Assembly: GCA_965262425.1 (NCBI GenBank)
Contig: OZ253536.1
Location: 4,836,001 to 4,900,000, forward strand
Direction of reading: 5' to 3'
Length of the DNA: 64,000 nucleotides
Source of the DNA: CAZOZZ01 sp965262425
Lineage (GTDB): Bacteria; Acidobacteriota; Terriglobia; 20CM-2-55-15
The position numbers and the translations under genes are program-made. Below the pieces are notes generated by a model. That model saw only the letters and a list, made by a program, of their open reading frames with translations. It made no database searches and had not been told where the DNA came from. This document shows, one piece after another, positions 19,561 through 27,766 of the stretch. Numbering within the stretch: the first letter of the stretch is position 1; every line of letters starts with the position of its first letter.

Positions 19561-20045
19561 ATACCTGAATTCAACCCGTTCTATTCGTGCCGCAGTGCTT
19601 CTATCGGTTTTTTGCGGGAGAAGTTGGGTGGGTGAGCGGCGACTGGGATGGCGTCAAACTACGAAACCTGGTGATCGGTTCCCAGGCAAGGCCGTGGAAT
19701 CGAATGTCGCCGCTCCCCACGCTGCCCTTTATGCCGCCTCTTCTCTCCGATGTCAAGAAAGTTTGGAGTGCGAATTTTGCTGATTTTCGAGCGCATATCT
19801 TTCGCGTTGACAGGCAGAGCAAGAAAGTAGGTTCTTTCTCCCGCGTTGGGGTTGATTAGACGCAGTCAAGAAGATTATTTGGTCACGGTGTCCGAACGAA
19901 TTATGGGTTGCCCCACGATCTGTTCAGGCATTGAACAACGACCCAGCGGCCGAGGGTCCCTGACCAGATTGATCGACTTGACACATTAACGTTCCAGGGA
20001 AATGTGAGCGTCGATCGACCCCTTCGCCTTTTTGACGCCTGACGG
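19561..20045. other. Intergenic stretch, possible remnant of a second permease C-terminus
   Basis: Read on the minus strand, 19581 to about 19622 gives NFSRKKPIEALRHE followed by a stop, which resembles the last residues of MacB/FtsX permeases ('P-I-E-A-L-R-x-E'). No further permease sequence can be followed upstream of it, so it is at best a short remnant of a convergent gene. The rest of this 485-base region holds no convincing gene, hairpin terminator or repeat. Confidence 0.35.
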
Positions 20046-21230
20046 TTACCGCACCGCTTCCACGGCCAGCGCGATACCCATACCTCCACTGATACAAAGC
20101 GTGACCATGCCATAACGTCCGTTCCGATTCCTGAGTTCGTGTAGCAACGTAGTTGTGATCCGGGTTCCGGTACAGCCGATCGGGTGTCCGAGCGCGATCG
20201 CTCCTCCGTTGACATTAAGCCGATCCGGATTCATCGGAACTTCCCGAAGACAGGCCAGGACCTGCGCGGCAAAGGCTTCGTTCAGCTCGATCAGATCAAA
20301 GTCCTCGATAGACATCCCGGTCGTCGACAGTAGTTTCTCGATCGCAGGCACCGGTCCGATTCCCATGACCTCGGGATCCACACCTGCGACCGCATAGTCG
20401 ACGATGCGACCGAGCGGCTTCAGATTGCGCCGATGGACCTCTTCTTCAGACATCAGCACGGCTGCGGCCGCGCCGTCCGTGATACCCGAGGAATTTCCTG
20501 CGGTGACGGTCCCTTCCTTTGAAAACACAGGCCGGAGCTTTTTCATCCCCTCGGGGGAAGCATCGACACGGATATGCTCGTCGGCGTCGATCACGACCGA
20601 TTCACCCTTCCGCTTCGGAACCGTGACCGGAACAATCTCGCCGCTAAACCGTCCGTCTTTGCTCGCTTTGGCGGCCCGATTCTGACTCCTCGCCGCGAAC
20701 TCGTCCTGTTCCTCTCGGCTGATATCGTGGATCTCGGCCAGTTTCTCGGCCGTCTCTCCCATCAGCATGTCGGCCAGAGGACAGAAGAAACCATCTCGAT
20801 ACATCCCATCGACGAACGGTTGGTGCCCCAGCCTCAATCCCCAGCGCGCCTCCTCCACCAGGTAAGGCACCCGGCTCATGGACTCCATGCCACCGGCGAC
20901 GACAACATGGGCGCGGCCCAGAAGGATTTCTTGATAAGCCAGGATGATTGACTTCAACCCGGACCCGCAGGCTTGGTTAACGGTGTAAGCCGGGCTTCGC
21001 TCGGGCACGCCCGATCGAATGCCCACCTGGCGACCGGGATTTGGCCCGTTACCCGCTTGTCTGGCCTGCCCCATGATCACTTCGTCCACGTCACCAGCCT
21101 CCACACCAGCGCTATCGAGGGCCGCTTGGACGGCAACGACACCGAGGTCCACAGCTGTCAAGTTCGAGAAGGAGCCGCCGAATTTTCCGATCGGTGTACG
21201 TCTGGCCGAAGCAATGAAAACGGACTTCAT
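20046..21230 (-). CDS. Acetyl-CoA acetyltransferase (thiolase)
   Basis: A 394-residue thiolase from ATG at 21230 (MKSVFIASARRTPIGKFGG), preferred over a start three codons earlier because AGGTGG lies 5 bases upstream. It condenses or cleaves acetoacetyl-CoA type substrates. Nucleophilic Cys is in NQACGSGLKS, the His of GGAIALGHPIGCTG and the second Cys in LCISGGMGIA complete the catalytic set, and NEAFAAQ gives the conserved Asn-Glu. The length is standard. There are no fatty-acid or PHB genes next to it, so its pathway (biosynthetic or degradative) is open. Confidence 0.95.
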   Translation of the reverse strand: MKSVFIASARRTPIGKFGGSFSNLTAVDLGVVAVQAALDSAGVEAGDVDEVIMGQARQAGNGPNPGRQVGIRSGVPERSPAYTVNQACGSGLKSIILAYQEILLGRAHVVVAGGMESMSRVPYLVEEARWGLRLGHQPFVDGMYRDGFFCPLADMLMGETAEKLAEIHDISREEQDEFAARSQNRAAKASKDGRFSGEIVPVTVPKRKGESVVIDADEHIRVDASPEGMKKLRPVFSKEGTVTAGNSSGITDGAAAAVLMSEEEVHRRNLKPLGRIVDYAVAGVDPEVMGIGPVPAIEKLLSTTGMSIEDFDLIELNEAFAAQVLACLREVPMNPDRLNVNGGAIALGHPIGCTGTRITTTLLHELRNRNGRYGMVTLCISGGMGIALAVEAVR

Positions 21231-21269
21231 TTGAACCACCTATGTATAGAGAAAGTTAACAATCGTCCC

Positions 21270-21294
21270 TAGGAGCCTGCGCGGCAGGCTCCTA
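21270..21294. repeat. Perfect hairpin, REP-like palindrome
   Basis: TAGGAGCCTGC followed by GCG and GCAGGCTCCTA forms an 11-bp stem with a 3-base loop, between the divergent thiolase and VWA genes. The right arm GCAGGCTCCTA occurs again at 25718-25728, so it looks like a dispersed REP-type palindrome rather than a terminator (no T run follows). Confidence 0.65.
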
Positions 21295-21478
21295 CCCATG
21301 TTCGAAGATTTCCGATTTCGATTCAACGAATCAATTCGTGGACCGTCCAATACGGTAAGGGGAAGTCTCGGACTCCGGCCTGACGGTCCTGCGGATGTAG
21401 AAAAAAGCTTTCGGCAGAGCTTGCAGGGCCCAACCGGACTCGGTTAGTCTGTTTAGACCACTTCCGAGGAGATGGATA

Positions 21479-22525
21479 ATGCAACTTAGACGACTCATGG
21501 CGATGGCCGTAGTGGTCCTGTTCACGGTTGGCTTCACTCTGGCCCAGGGCCCCAAGAAGAATGTGGGCAGGAACGTTCCCCTACCCCCGCTCCCCGCTGA
21601 AAAGGAAGAGCCCGAACCCCGGGGTCTCGAGGACGACGACCAGTTTGCCTTGTCCATCGATGTTGATCTTGTCCAGTTTGACGTCGTCGTGACCGACAAC
21701 CACAACAACCCGGTGTCCGGTCTCCAGAGAGAGCATTTCACGATAACGGAAGACAAAGTCGAACAGACAATCACGAATTTCAGTCCGACTGACTCGCCCA
21801 TGACCGTCGCGCTCGTAATCGAGTTCGGGGACACGATTGGCTATTACACGAGCGATGTGGTGGAACCGGCAGCCGGCTTCATCAATTCGCTGCGAGACGA
21901 CGACTGGGCGGCGATTGTCGCGTATGACATCAGACCGGAAATCCTGACGGATTTCACGCAGAGCAAGGACGAACTCTTCGGTGGGCTGAGACGGTTGCGG
22001 TTTCCCGCCTACCGGGAAACGGCGCTGTATGACGCCGTGGCTTTCACGCTGGAACGCCTTGAAAATATCGACGGAAAGAAAGCCATTTTCCTCTTGAGCA
22101 CTGGATTCGACACGATCAGCAAACACAACTACGGCGAAGCTCTCAGAATGGCAGAAGGGTCCGATACGATGATTTATTCGGTCGGCATGGGCCAACTGTA
22201 CCGGACCATGTATTCGGACCGTATGGGCGGCCTGGCGAGCATCTCATACCTGCAGGCGGAAAACGTCATGCGATCGTTGGCCAACGCAAGCGGCGGCGCC
22301 TATTTCTTCCCGAAGTTCTCGGGCGAGTACAGAGGCATCTACGAACTGGTCGCCGCCCACATGCGGAACCAGTACAGCCTGGCATTTATTCCGACCAACA
22401 AGAAGAAAGACGGAAAGCTGCACAAGATCAAAGTCGAAGTCCCGCGAATGGATGTGAATGGTGACGGGAAGCCCGATAAGCTGAAGGTGCGGCACAAGAA
22501 AGGGTATAGGGCTAGGGAGGGTTAG
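21479..22525 (+). CDS. VWFA-related domain protein, acidobacterial type
   Basis: A 348-residue secreted protein: signal peptide (LMAMAVVVLFTVGFTLAQ), a proline/Glu-rich linker, then an SIDVDLVQFDVVVTDNHNNP segment and the VWFA-like fold. The MIDAS-type metal site seems altered: the expected DxSxS is VIEFGDTIGYYTS here. It matches the acidobacterial VWFA-related family (TIGR03436 by recollection), one of the best phylum markers in the window. The C-terminus reads LKVRHKKGYRARE, the usual end of this family. The role is unknown, probably surface adhesion or protein interaction. Confidence 0.88.
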   Translation: MQLRRLMAMAVVVLFTVGFTLAQGPKKNVGRNVPLPPLPAEKEEPEPRGLEDDDQFALSIDVDLVQFDVVVTDNHNNPVSGLQREHFTITEDKVEQTITNFSPTDSPMTVALVIEFGDTIGYYTSDVVEPAAGFINSLRDDDWAAIVAYDIRPEILTDFTQSKDELFGGLRRLRFPAYRETALYDAVAFTLERLENIDGKKAIFLLSTGFDTISKHNYGEALRMAEGSDTMIYSVGMGQLYRTMYSDRMGGLASISYLQAENVMRSLANASGGAYFFPKFSGEYRGIYELVAAHMRNQYSLAFIPTNKKKDGKLHKIKVEVPRMDVNGDGKPDKLKVRHKKGYRAREG

Positions 22526-22527
22526 TG

Positions 22528-23022
22528 CGGGAAGTGGTTAGTGGTTAGTTTTCGGATCTCGACCCGACAGTTTCTGGCGTAGTCCGCTTAACATCCTTTG
22601 TAGTTCGGCTATGGACTGGAATAGGTCCTGCACTTGTGTGGTGTCGCAAAATCCCAGATTGATGCTCAGAACGAGTTGTGTGTCGATTTCCGCTAGCGAT
22701 CCCTCGGAATATGAAATGAACCGGATGAACTCGCCTGTCTTCTTGCGCGCCTGACCCTCAGCGATGTTGGATGGAACTCAGACGGCCGCTCGTCTCAACT
22801 GCGACACCAATCCGAATTGCTCTTGTCTCGGAAACTTGCCCGTAACCTTATAGATGCGCTTCGTGAGTTGCACTGATTTCTGCCACACGATCAGATCCCG
22901 ATAACTCTTCGGCTTCTGGTCCTTCACTGGTTTTGATCTCAGAAAACAGGAGGGCACCCCCAGTCTACTCTATCTCGCGACGTACGCCCCACAACTAACC
23001 ACTGACCACTAACCACTTCCCC
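22528..23022. repeat. Inverted-repeat-bounded unit carrying a four-helix-bundle pseudogene
   Basis: The left end GGAAGTGGTTAGTGGTTAGTT (22530-22550) is mirrored by the right end (22993-23020), whose complement reads GGAAGTGGTTAGTGG, TCAGTGG, TTAGTT, i.e. one extra 7-base unit. The approximately 490-bp unit contains only the four-helix-bundle gene. I recall similar TTAGTGG-type repeats flanking such genes in other bacteria, so this may be a small mobile or IVS-like cassette. Confidence 0.6.
22538..22927 (-). pseudogene. Four-helix-bundle protein (23S rRNA intervening-sequence type), internal stop
   Basis: From GTG at 22927 the minus strand reads VKDQKPKSYRDLIVWQKSVQ, then LTKRIYKVTGKFPRQEQFGL and VSQLRRAAV, an in-frame TGA (22778-22780), and VPSNIAEGQARKKTGEF up to a stop at 22538-22540. 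This is the standard sequence of the four-helix-bundle family (DLIVWQK... FGL..Q.RRAA.S.P.NIAEG). The TGA replaces the Ser codon of the conserved AAVSIPSNIAEG. The stop makes it a pseudogene unless it is a base error. Family members are often found in rRNA intervening sequences or as accessory proteins, but the role is poorly known. Confidence 0.85.
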
Positions 23023-23024
23023 AA

Positions 23025-24014
23025 TCAATACCCCTTCGATTTGTCCTCTACCTGATTGATCAGAGTCCGTCCATCGCGGAAGCGGCGTATGTTTTCGACA
23101 AAGAGATCCGTCACCCTGCGCCAGAGCTTTGGGTCGGTACCAGCGATGTGGGGCGTGAGAATGACGTTCTTGGTCGTAAAGAGGGGGTGTCCGTCCGGGA
23201 GCGGGTCGGGAACGAATACATCCAGACCTGCCCCTGCGATCAGGTCCTCTTCGAGGGCTTCCATCAAAGCTTCCTGATCGACGATCTCTCCGCGGGCCAG
23301 ATTGATCAACACCGAAGTCGGCTTCATCTTCTGAAACTGGTCGGGACCGATCATGTTCTCGGTTTCGGGGGTCAGCGGTGCGGCGATCACGAGATAGTCG
23401 ATTTCGGGAAGGATAGCGTCGAGACGGTCCGGGGTGTGCAGGACGTCGGCAAGTTCATGACGGCGGCTGGTGTCCCGCTTGAAACCCACGACCCGCATGC
23501 CGAAACATCGGGCACGGCGCGCAACTTCCACACCGATCGATCCGAATCCAAGTATGCCAATCGTCTTCCCGGCCAGTTCCTCGAACGAGGGCACGCGATT
23601 GTAGATTTCCGTGCGACCCCAGACGGCTTTCCGCTGGAAGTCCATGCAGTCATGGAGGCGCCTTGAAAATGCCAGGATCAGGGCCATCGCGTGCTCGCCC
23701 ATAATGTTGGCGTGGACCCCCCTGGAATTGGACACCAAAACGTCACTTTCGACGACCGGGGGGATCAGGAGCCAGGTCATCCCGGCCATTCCGGTGTGGA
23801 TCCACTTCAGCTTCCGGGCCGCATGGAAAGCCTGGTCCGTGAGCTTCCACGCAAAAAGAACATCGGCGTCACGGATCTCATCGAGGATCCGTTCGGTCGA
23901 GGTCAGTTTCACGAACTCGGTGTCGGGAAACACCGACGTGATCTCCTCCACACACCAGTCCGGAAAGCACCAGGCGGGGAAGTCAGGATGGAAGGCGGTA
24001 GAGAGGATTTTCAT
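23025..24014 (-). CDS. D-2-hydroxyacid dehydrogenase, NAD-dependent
   Basis: A 329-residue member of the D-isomer 2-hydroxyacid dehydrogenase family. The NAD-binding Rossmann motif is GILGFGSIGVEVARRARCFG. Catalytic Arg is in NLARGEIVDQ, the Glu lies about 29 residues on, and the His is in LTPHIAGTDPKLW. Likely substrates are 2-keto or 2-hydroxy acids such as glyoxylate or phosphoglycerate-like compounds; this cannot be chosen from sequence. It diverges from the Memo-like gene, with only 28 bases between the two start codons. Confidence 0.92.
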   Translation of the reverse strand: MKILSTAFHPDFPAWCFPDWCVEEITSVFPDTEFVKLTSTERILDEIRDADVLFAWKLTDQAFHAARKLKWIHTGMAGMTWLLIPPVVESDVLVSNSRGVHANIMGEHAMALILAFSRRLHDCMDFQRKAVWGRTEIYNRVPSFEELAGKTIGILGFGSIGVEVARRARCFGMRVVGFKRDTSRRHELADVLHTPDRLDAILPEIDYLVIAAPLTPETENMIGPDQFQKMKPTSVLINLARGEIVDQEALMEALEEDLIAGAGLDVFVPDPLPDGHPLFTTKNVILTPHIAGTDPKLWRRVTDLFVENIRRFRDGRTLINQVEDKSKGY

Positions 24015-24042
24015 CGGCGCGAGATTGTAACATAATGAACGA

Positions 24043-24849
24043 ATGCTACGAACCCCAGCCGCCGCCGGGCGCTTCTACCCGGACGACCGACGCTCACTCG
24101 AAGACACGTTGCGGGAGGTCACACACAGGAGCAGGGCCCCAACCCGCGCTCTGGGAATCGTCGTACCTCACGCGGGCTATGTTTATTCGGGACACGTGGC
24201 AGGCGAGGTCTATTCCAGGCTCGAATTGCCGGACCGCTACATCATTCTGTGTCCTAACCACACCGGCCTGGGCGAGCCACTGGCGATTATGAGTTCCGGA
24301 GAATGGCAAACGCCAATCGGCAATGCGGCCGTTGACGGGGAACTGGCTGAACGTCTCAAATCCATTGATCCGGAGCTTCAGGAGGATGCCGGCGCCCACC
24401 GCCTCGAACACGCCCTCGAAGTCCAGTTGCCCTTTCTTCAATTTCTCGAGCAAAAGAAGATCCGCTTTGTCCCTGTGACCGTCGGCACGTCCGACCTCGC
24501 AGCTTTGAAGAGGCTGGGAGAGGCGATGGCTCACGCCATTCAGCAAGAGACGGGGCACACGCTTATCATCGCTTCGAGCGATATGAACCATTACGAATCC
24601 GATTCCGTGACCCGCTTGAAGGACCAGAAGGCTATCGACCGGATGCTCGAACTGGACGCCGATGGGCTTTACGAAGTGGTGCACCGCGAGGAAATCTCCA
24701 TGTGCGGCTTCGGACCCGCCACAGCCATGCTGACCGCGACAAGGCAACTCGGGGCAACCGAGGCCCAACTAGTGAAGTACGCCACTTCGGGAGACATATT
24801 CGGCGAACGCGCCCAGGTGGTCGGCTACGCGGGTTTGATTATTTCGTAA
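24043..24849 (+). CDS. amrB: AmmeMemoRadiSam system protein B (Memo family)
   Basis: A 268-residue Memo-like protein: AAAGRFYPDDRR at the start, VVPHAGYVYSGHVAGEVYS, the CPNHTGLG loop, HRLEHALEVQLPFLQ, SSDMNHYES and MCGFGPATAML. These give the His, His and Cys positions of the Memo active site (extradiol-dioxygenase-like fold). In the AmmeMemoRadiSam set it normally accompanies AMMECR1 and a radical SAM protein; neither is next to it here, so it may act alone or with partners outside the window. Confidence 0.92.
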   Translation: MLRTPAAAGRFYPDDRRSLEDTLREVTHRSRAPTRALGIVVPHAGYVYSGHVAGEVYSRLELPDRYIILCPNHTGLGEPLAIMSSGEWQTPIGNAAVDGELAERLKSIDPELQEDAGAHRLEHALEVQLPFLQFLEQKKIRFVPVTVGTSDLAALKRLGEAMAHAIQQETGHTLIIASSDMNHYESDSVTRLKDQKAIDRMLELDADGLYEVVHREEISMCGFGPATAMLTATRQLGATEAQLVKYATSGDIFGERAQVVGYAGLIIS

Positions 24850-24859
24850 AGAAGGGATT

Positions 24860-24999
24860 TTTTCACCGCGGAGGCGCAGAGGCGCAGAGGCGCAGAGACT
24901 TTTTTCTTCTGAAGGTTCGTCCTCTTCCCGAAAAGCACCATCAGTTCAGTCAGCCGGGCGGGGGACAGCAAATACCCCTCTGCGCCTCTGCGGTGAAAA
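24860..24999. repeat. 140-bp element with GAGGCGCAGAGG-type inverted ends
   Basis: TTTTCACCGC at 24860 followed by GGAGGCGCAGAGGCGCAGAG units is mirrored at 24977-24999 by CCTCTGCGCCTCTGC then GGTGAAAA. The left side has three GCAGAG units. The 80-base interior has no gene. The pattern resembles palindromic cassettes known from many environmental bacteria, often flanking small genes; here the cassette is empty. It lies between the Memo gene and a convergent FecR-like gene. Confidence 0.65.
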
Positions 25000-25014
25000 T
25001 TCTGTTGCCCGGAC

Positions 25015-25710
25015 CTACGGGCTGGGTGGACGTCTGGGACCGGGACGGGTCGTATCTTGTGAGGGGTCTTGGGGACGAGGGCCCATGGGGGGGCGGCCAA
25101 CGGGAAAACTTAGCCGGGGATCGGTGATGTAGATGTTCGGAACCCAGCCGTTGGGGTAAGGGAGCTGTGGGCTGTAGCCCTCGATGGAACCGGCGCGGCG
25201 GATCCGGGAAGTTCGCTCCCGGCTGCCGAGAAAGACCACGGCGGCGGGGTCGAGATCGGATGTCGTCAACCCGCCCGAGACTACGCGGACTTCCACCCGC
25301 CCATCGATCAGCGCGAATTCAGCTTCGGCCGGAAGACTGGTCATTCGGAAGCTGCCCACGGGCGATTCGAGTCGCAGCGGTGCGGCGACTGCGCGTACAC
25401 GCAGTGATCCCAGCTCGAATCCGATCGAGGTCTCCCCGGTCATGGAAGTCAGCGTGACGGCCGATTCGACTCCCAGTGTGACCCGCGTCCCGTCATCGAA
25501 TGCGATGATCGCGACCGAGGCTGGACCCGTTCGGATCTCGTCCCCTTCTTCTACAGGCTGCGCCGGCTCGCCGGTCATGTTCTCTTCGCCGATGATGCCG
25601 GCGTCGACGCCTCGGACCACGACGACCGCCGATGTCTGGCCGAAAGCGAAGATGGGCATACACAGCAGGCTGAGGACGATGGCAAATCGGGTCATTGGGA
25701 TTTTGTTCAT
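25015..25710 (-). CDS. Secreted FecR-domain protein
   Basis: A 231-residue protein with a signal peptide (FAIVLSLLCMPIFAFG; start ATG 25710, or ATG at 25695). A FecR-type sandwich follows (EEGDEIRTGPASVAIIAFDDG and TRVTLGVESAVTLTSM), where the short repeats 'Asp-Gly-Thr' and 'Leu-Gly-Ser-Leu-Arg-Val' are typical. The C-terminal 40 residues are proline-rich and disordered (RPPMGPRPQDPSQDT). It lacks the N-terminal helix of true anti-sigma FecR proteins, so it is likely periplasmic or surface-bound, of unknown role. Confidence 0.78.
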   Translation of the reverse strand: MNKIPMTRFAIVLSLLCMPIFAFGQTSAVVVVRGVDAGIIGEENMTGEPAQPVEEGDEIRTGPASVAIIAFDDGTRVTLGVESAVTLTSMTGETSIGFELGSLRVRAVAAPLRLESPVGSFRMTSLPAEAEFALIDGRVEVRVVSGGLTTSDLDPAAVVFLGSRERTSRIRRAGSIEGYSPQLPYPNGWVPNIYITDPRLSFPVGRPPMGPRPQDPSQDTTRPGPRRPPSP

Positions 25711-25733
25711 CCGTCGAGCAGGCTCCTAGGAAC

Positions 25734-26357
25734 CTAGCTATTGTCTTCGATCTGCTTCTTCAACCGTGCCGCGGTCGCCCGGGCAAAATTCACGAGCCGG
25801 CCGTCGGCCGCAATCTTGTCGAGAACCGGGATCAATCGTCTGGCGTCGGCCACGCGTTTAGCCCGAAGATCCTTCTCGATCTGCTCAAGCTTCTTCGGAA
25901 TCCCGAGCCGATCGAACTGCAACGCAATGTCGACGTCGAACGCCCACAACTCCTGGGCTATCAGACGATCGAAAAACGACACCAGATTCGACACTTCACG
26001 CTTGGTCGAAAAGTTAAAAACCGCTTTCCTTTGACCCGCCGGAGCGTCGAGAGCCAACGTCTTCACGCCGAGATTTGCCACTTTTCGGTTGGACTCGTAG
26101 TCTTCGCCGTCAGCCAGGTAGTCCGTATCGGCCAACAACTCGACAAACTCCTCGGCAACGTCGCGCGACAACTCGACAGGTATATCTACTAGATCGGCAT
26201 CCCGTTCCCGGAACTTGAAGATTCCTTTCCCGGCGGAGTCCAGTTCAAAACACTGAAGCTCATACGGGCCACGGGAATTTTCACGGCAGAAACTGAAACC
26301 CGAGAACTCGGCCTGTGGTAGGAAGAGCAGAAGGGACAATAGGATAGCGTTAATCAT
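25734..26357 (-). CDS. Secreted hypothetical protein (207 aa)
   Basis: Signal peptide at the N-terminus (MINAILLSLLLFLPQAEFSG). The middle is a beta-rich region (YELQCFELDSAGKGIFKFRE) and the C-terminal half is helical (LGIPKKLEQIEKDLRAKRVADARR). I do not recognise the family. The start overlaps the 3' end of ruvC by eight bases, so it is co-transcribed with ruvC and yebC on the minus strand. Confidence 0.7.
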   Translation of the reverse strand: MINAILLSLLLFLPQAEFSGFSFCRENSRGPYELQCFELDSAGKGIFKFRERDADLVDIPVELSRDVAEEFVELLADTDYLADGEDYESNRKVANLGVKTLALDAPAGQRKAVFNFSTKREVSNLVSFFDRLIAQELWAFDVDIALQFDRLGIPKKLEQIEKDLRAKRVADARRLIPVLDKIAADGRLVNFARATAARLKKQIEDNS

Positions 26358-26847
26358 GGACCGCCGCTGCCTCTTTGTATCGATAACTCTGCGCGTGGCA
26401 GATCGCCACCGCTAAAGCGTCGGAGGCATCGTAAGACTCCGGAGGCTCGTCGAGCCTCAACAGGGACTGCACCATTTGTTGAACCTGTGATTTTTCGGCA
26501 CGACCATATCCGGTAACGGCACTCTTGACCTCGAGCGCCGAGTATTCGAACACGGGCAACTCCGCATCGGCGGCCGTAACCATCGAAACGCCTCGAACGT
26601 GGCCCAGTTTCAGAGCGCTCTGGGCATTGGCCGCATGAAAGACACTTTCAAACACGGCCACATCAGGCTTGTGCTTCTCGATTACTTCGCGGAGTCCCTG
26701 ATGGATCACCTGGAGGCGGGCGGCGAGCGCGTCCCCCGGCCGGGTCCGGACGATGCCACAATGAACGTAGCAGTAGTCGGCCCCCCGGGTGTCGATAACG
26801 CCGTACCCGGTCACCCTGGAGCCGCAGTCCACACCTAGAATTCGCAT
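26350..26847 (-). CDS. ruvC: Holliday junction resolvase RuvC
   Basis: A 165-residue crossover-junction endonuclease from ATG 26847 (MRILGVDCGSRVTGYGVI). The metal-binding acidic residues are Asp7 (GVDCGS), Glu in VAVFESVFHAANA, and Asp pair in YDASDALAVAICH, so the active site is complete. It cuts four-way junctions with RuvAB during recombinational repair. A long extension upstream in the same frame is a shadow over yebC and was rejected. It lies 26 bases downstream of yebC, an order common in bacteria (yebC-ruvC). Confidence 0.96.
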   Translation of the reverse strand: MRILGVDCGSRVTGYGVIDTRGADYCYVHCGIVRTRPGDALAARLQVIHQGLREVIEKHKPDVAVFESVFHAANAQSALKLGHVRGVSMVTAADAELPVFEYSALEVKSAVTGYGRAEKSQVQQMVQSLLRLDEPPESYDASDALAVAICHAQSYRYKEAAAVHD

Positions 26848-26873
26848 AAAGAAAAACCGCGTGGAAACACGTC

Positions 26874-27623
26874 TTACATAACGCCGACCAACTCGGACTC
26901 TTCGATGTCGAAATTCGCGTGCACCTTCGCAACGTCGTCGTGATCGTCCAGGGCGTCCATCATACGCACCATCTGCTGCGCCGGTTTGCCCTCGAGCTTG
27001 ACGTAGTTCTGAGGCACCATGGAAATCTGTGCGGTGGCGGGTTCGATGTTCTGCTCCTTCAACTCTCCCACGACCGCATCGAAGGAAGCCGGGTCGGTCA
27101 GGATCTCGTAGTTGTCTCCCTGGGCGGAAAAGTCGTCGGCGCCGGCTTCGATGGCAATGTTCATGGCCGTCTCTTCGTCCAGGCCTTCGGCGGCAATAAG
27201 AATGTAGCCTCGCTTCGTGAACATCCATGCGACACAACCGTTCTCACCCAAGTTCCCGCCCCACTTATCGAAAACGTGGCGCAGTTCCCCGACCGTCCGG
27301 TTGCGGTTATCGGTAAGCACCTCGACCATCACCGCGACTCCACCGGGCCCATACCCTTCGTAGATGATCTCGTCGATCGCGCCGCCCTCAAGCTCGCCGG
27401 TCCCCTTCTGAATCGCCCGCTTTATGTTGTCGGCGGGCATGTTCATCGACTTGGCATCCCGTATGGCAGTCCGGAGCCGCGCGTTGGACTCCGGATCGCC
27501 GCCTCCGCCCGTTCTCGCCGCGACAGTTATTTCCTTGATCAACTTCGTGAAGGCCTTGCCACGCTTGGCATCGGTCGCCGCCTTCTTATGCTTGATACTG
27601 TGCCACTTGGAATGGCCCGACAT
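26874..27623 (-). CDS. yebC: YebC/PmpR-family regulator
   Basis: A 249-residue protein with the family signature at the N-terminus (MSGHSKWHSIKHKKAATDAK and RGKAFTKLIKEI), then GYGPGGVAVMVEVLTDNRNR and the C-terminal LDDHDDVAKVHANFDI. YebC proteins bind DNA and also act on translation of proline-rich stretches; several large proteins in this window contain proline-glycine-rich linkers. It is first of a yebC-ruvC unit. Confidence 0.97.
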   Translation of the reverse strand: MSGHSKWHSIKHKKAATDAKRGKAFTKLIKEITVAARTGGGGDPESNARLRTAIRDAKSMNMPADNIKRAIQKGTGELEGGAIDEIIYEGYGPGGVAVMVEVLTDNRNRTVGELRHVFDKWGGNLGENGCVAWMFTKRGYILIAAEGLDEETAMNIAIEAGADDFSAQGDNYEILTDPASFDAVVGELKEQNIEPATAQISMVPQNYVKLEGKPAQQMVRMMDALDDHDDVAKVHANFDIEESELVGVM

Positions 27624-27766
27624 GACCGTCTCCTTACCGATCCAAATTTGTATCAGTTTAGCATAAGGAAGGTGGGACGAAAATCAGTGTGGCAGGGGGT
27701 ACAGGGCGTGTGGGAAGGACAAAGGGCGGCCGTGCCCGACCGCCCTCGTGACGACTTGGGATGTCC

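Noticed and set aside
24861..24900. CRISPR-like array
   Set aside because: The units are only 9-10 bases, directly adjacent without spacers, and mirrored at the other end, so it is a palindromic cassette.
26848..27237. N-terminal extension of RuvC
   Set aside because: The extension overlaps yebC, has arginine-rich chance composition, and RuvC homologues start at MRILGVDCG.
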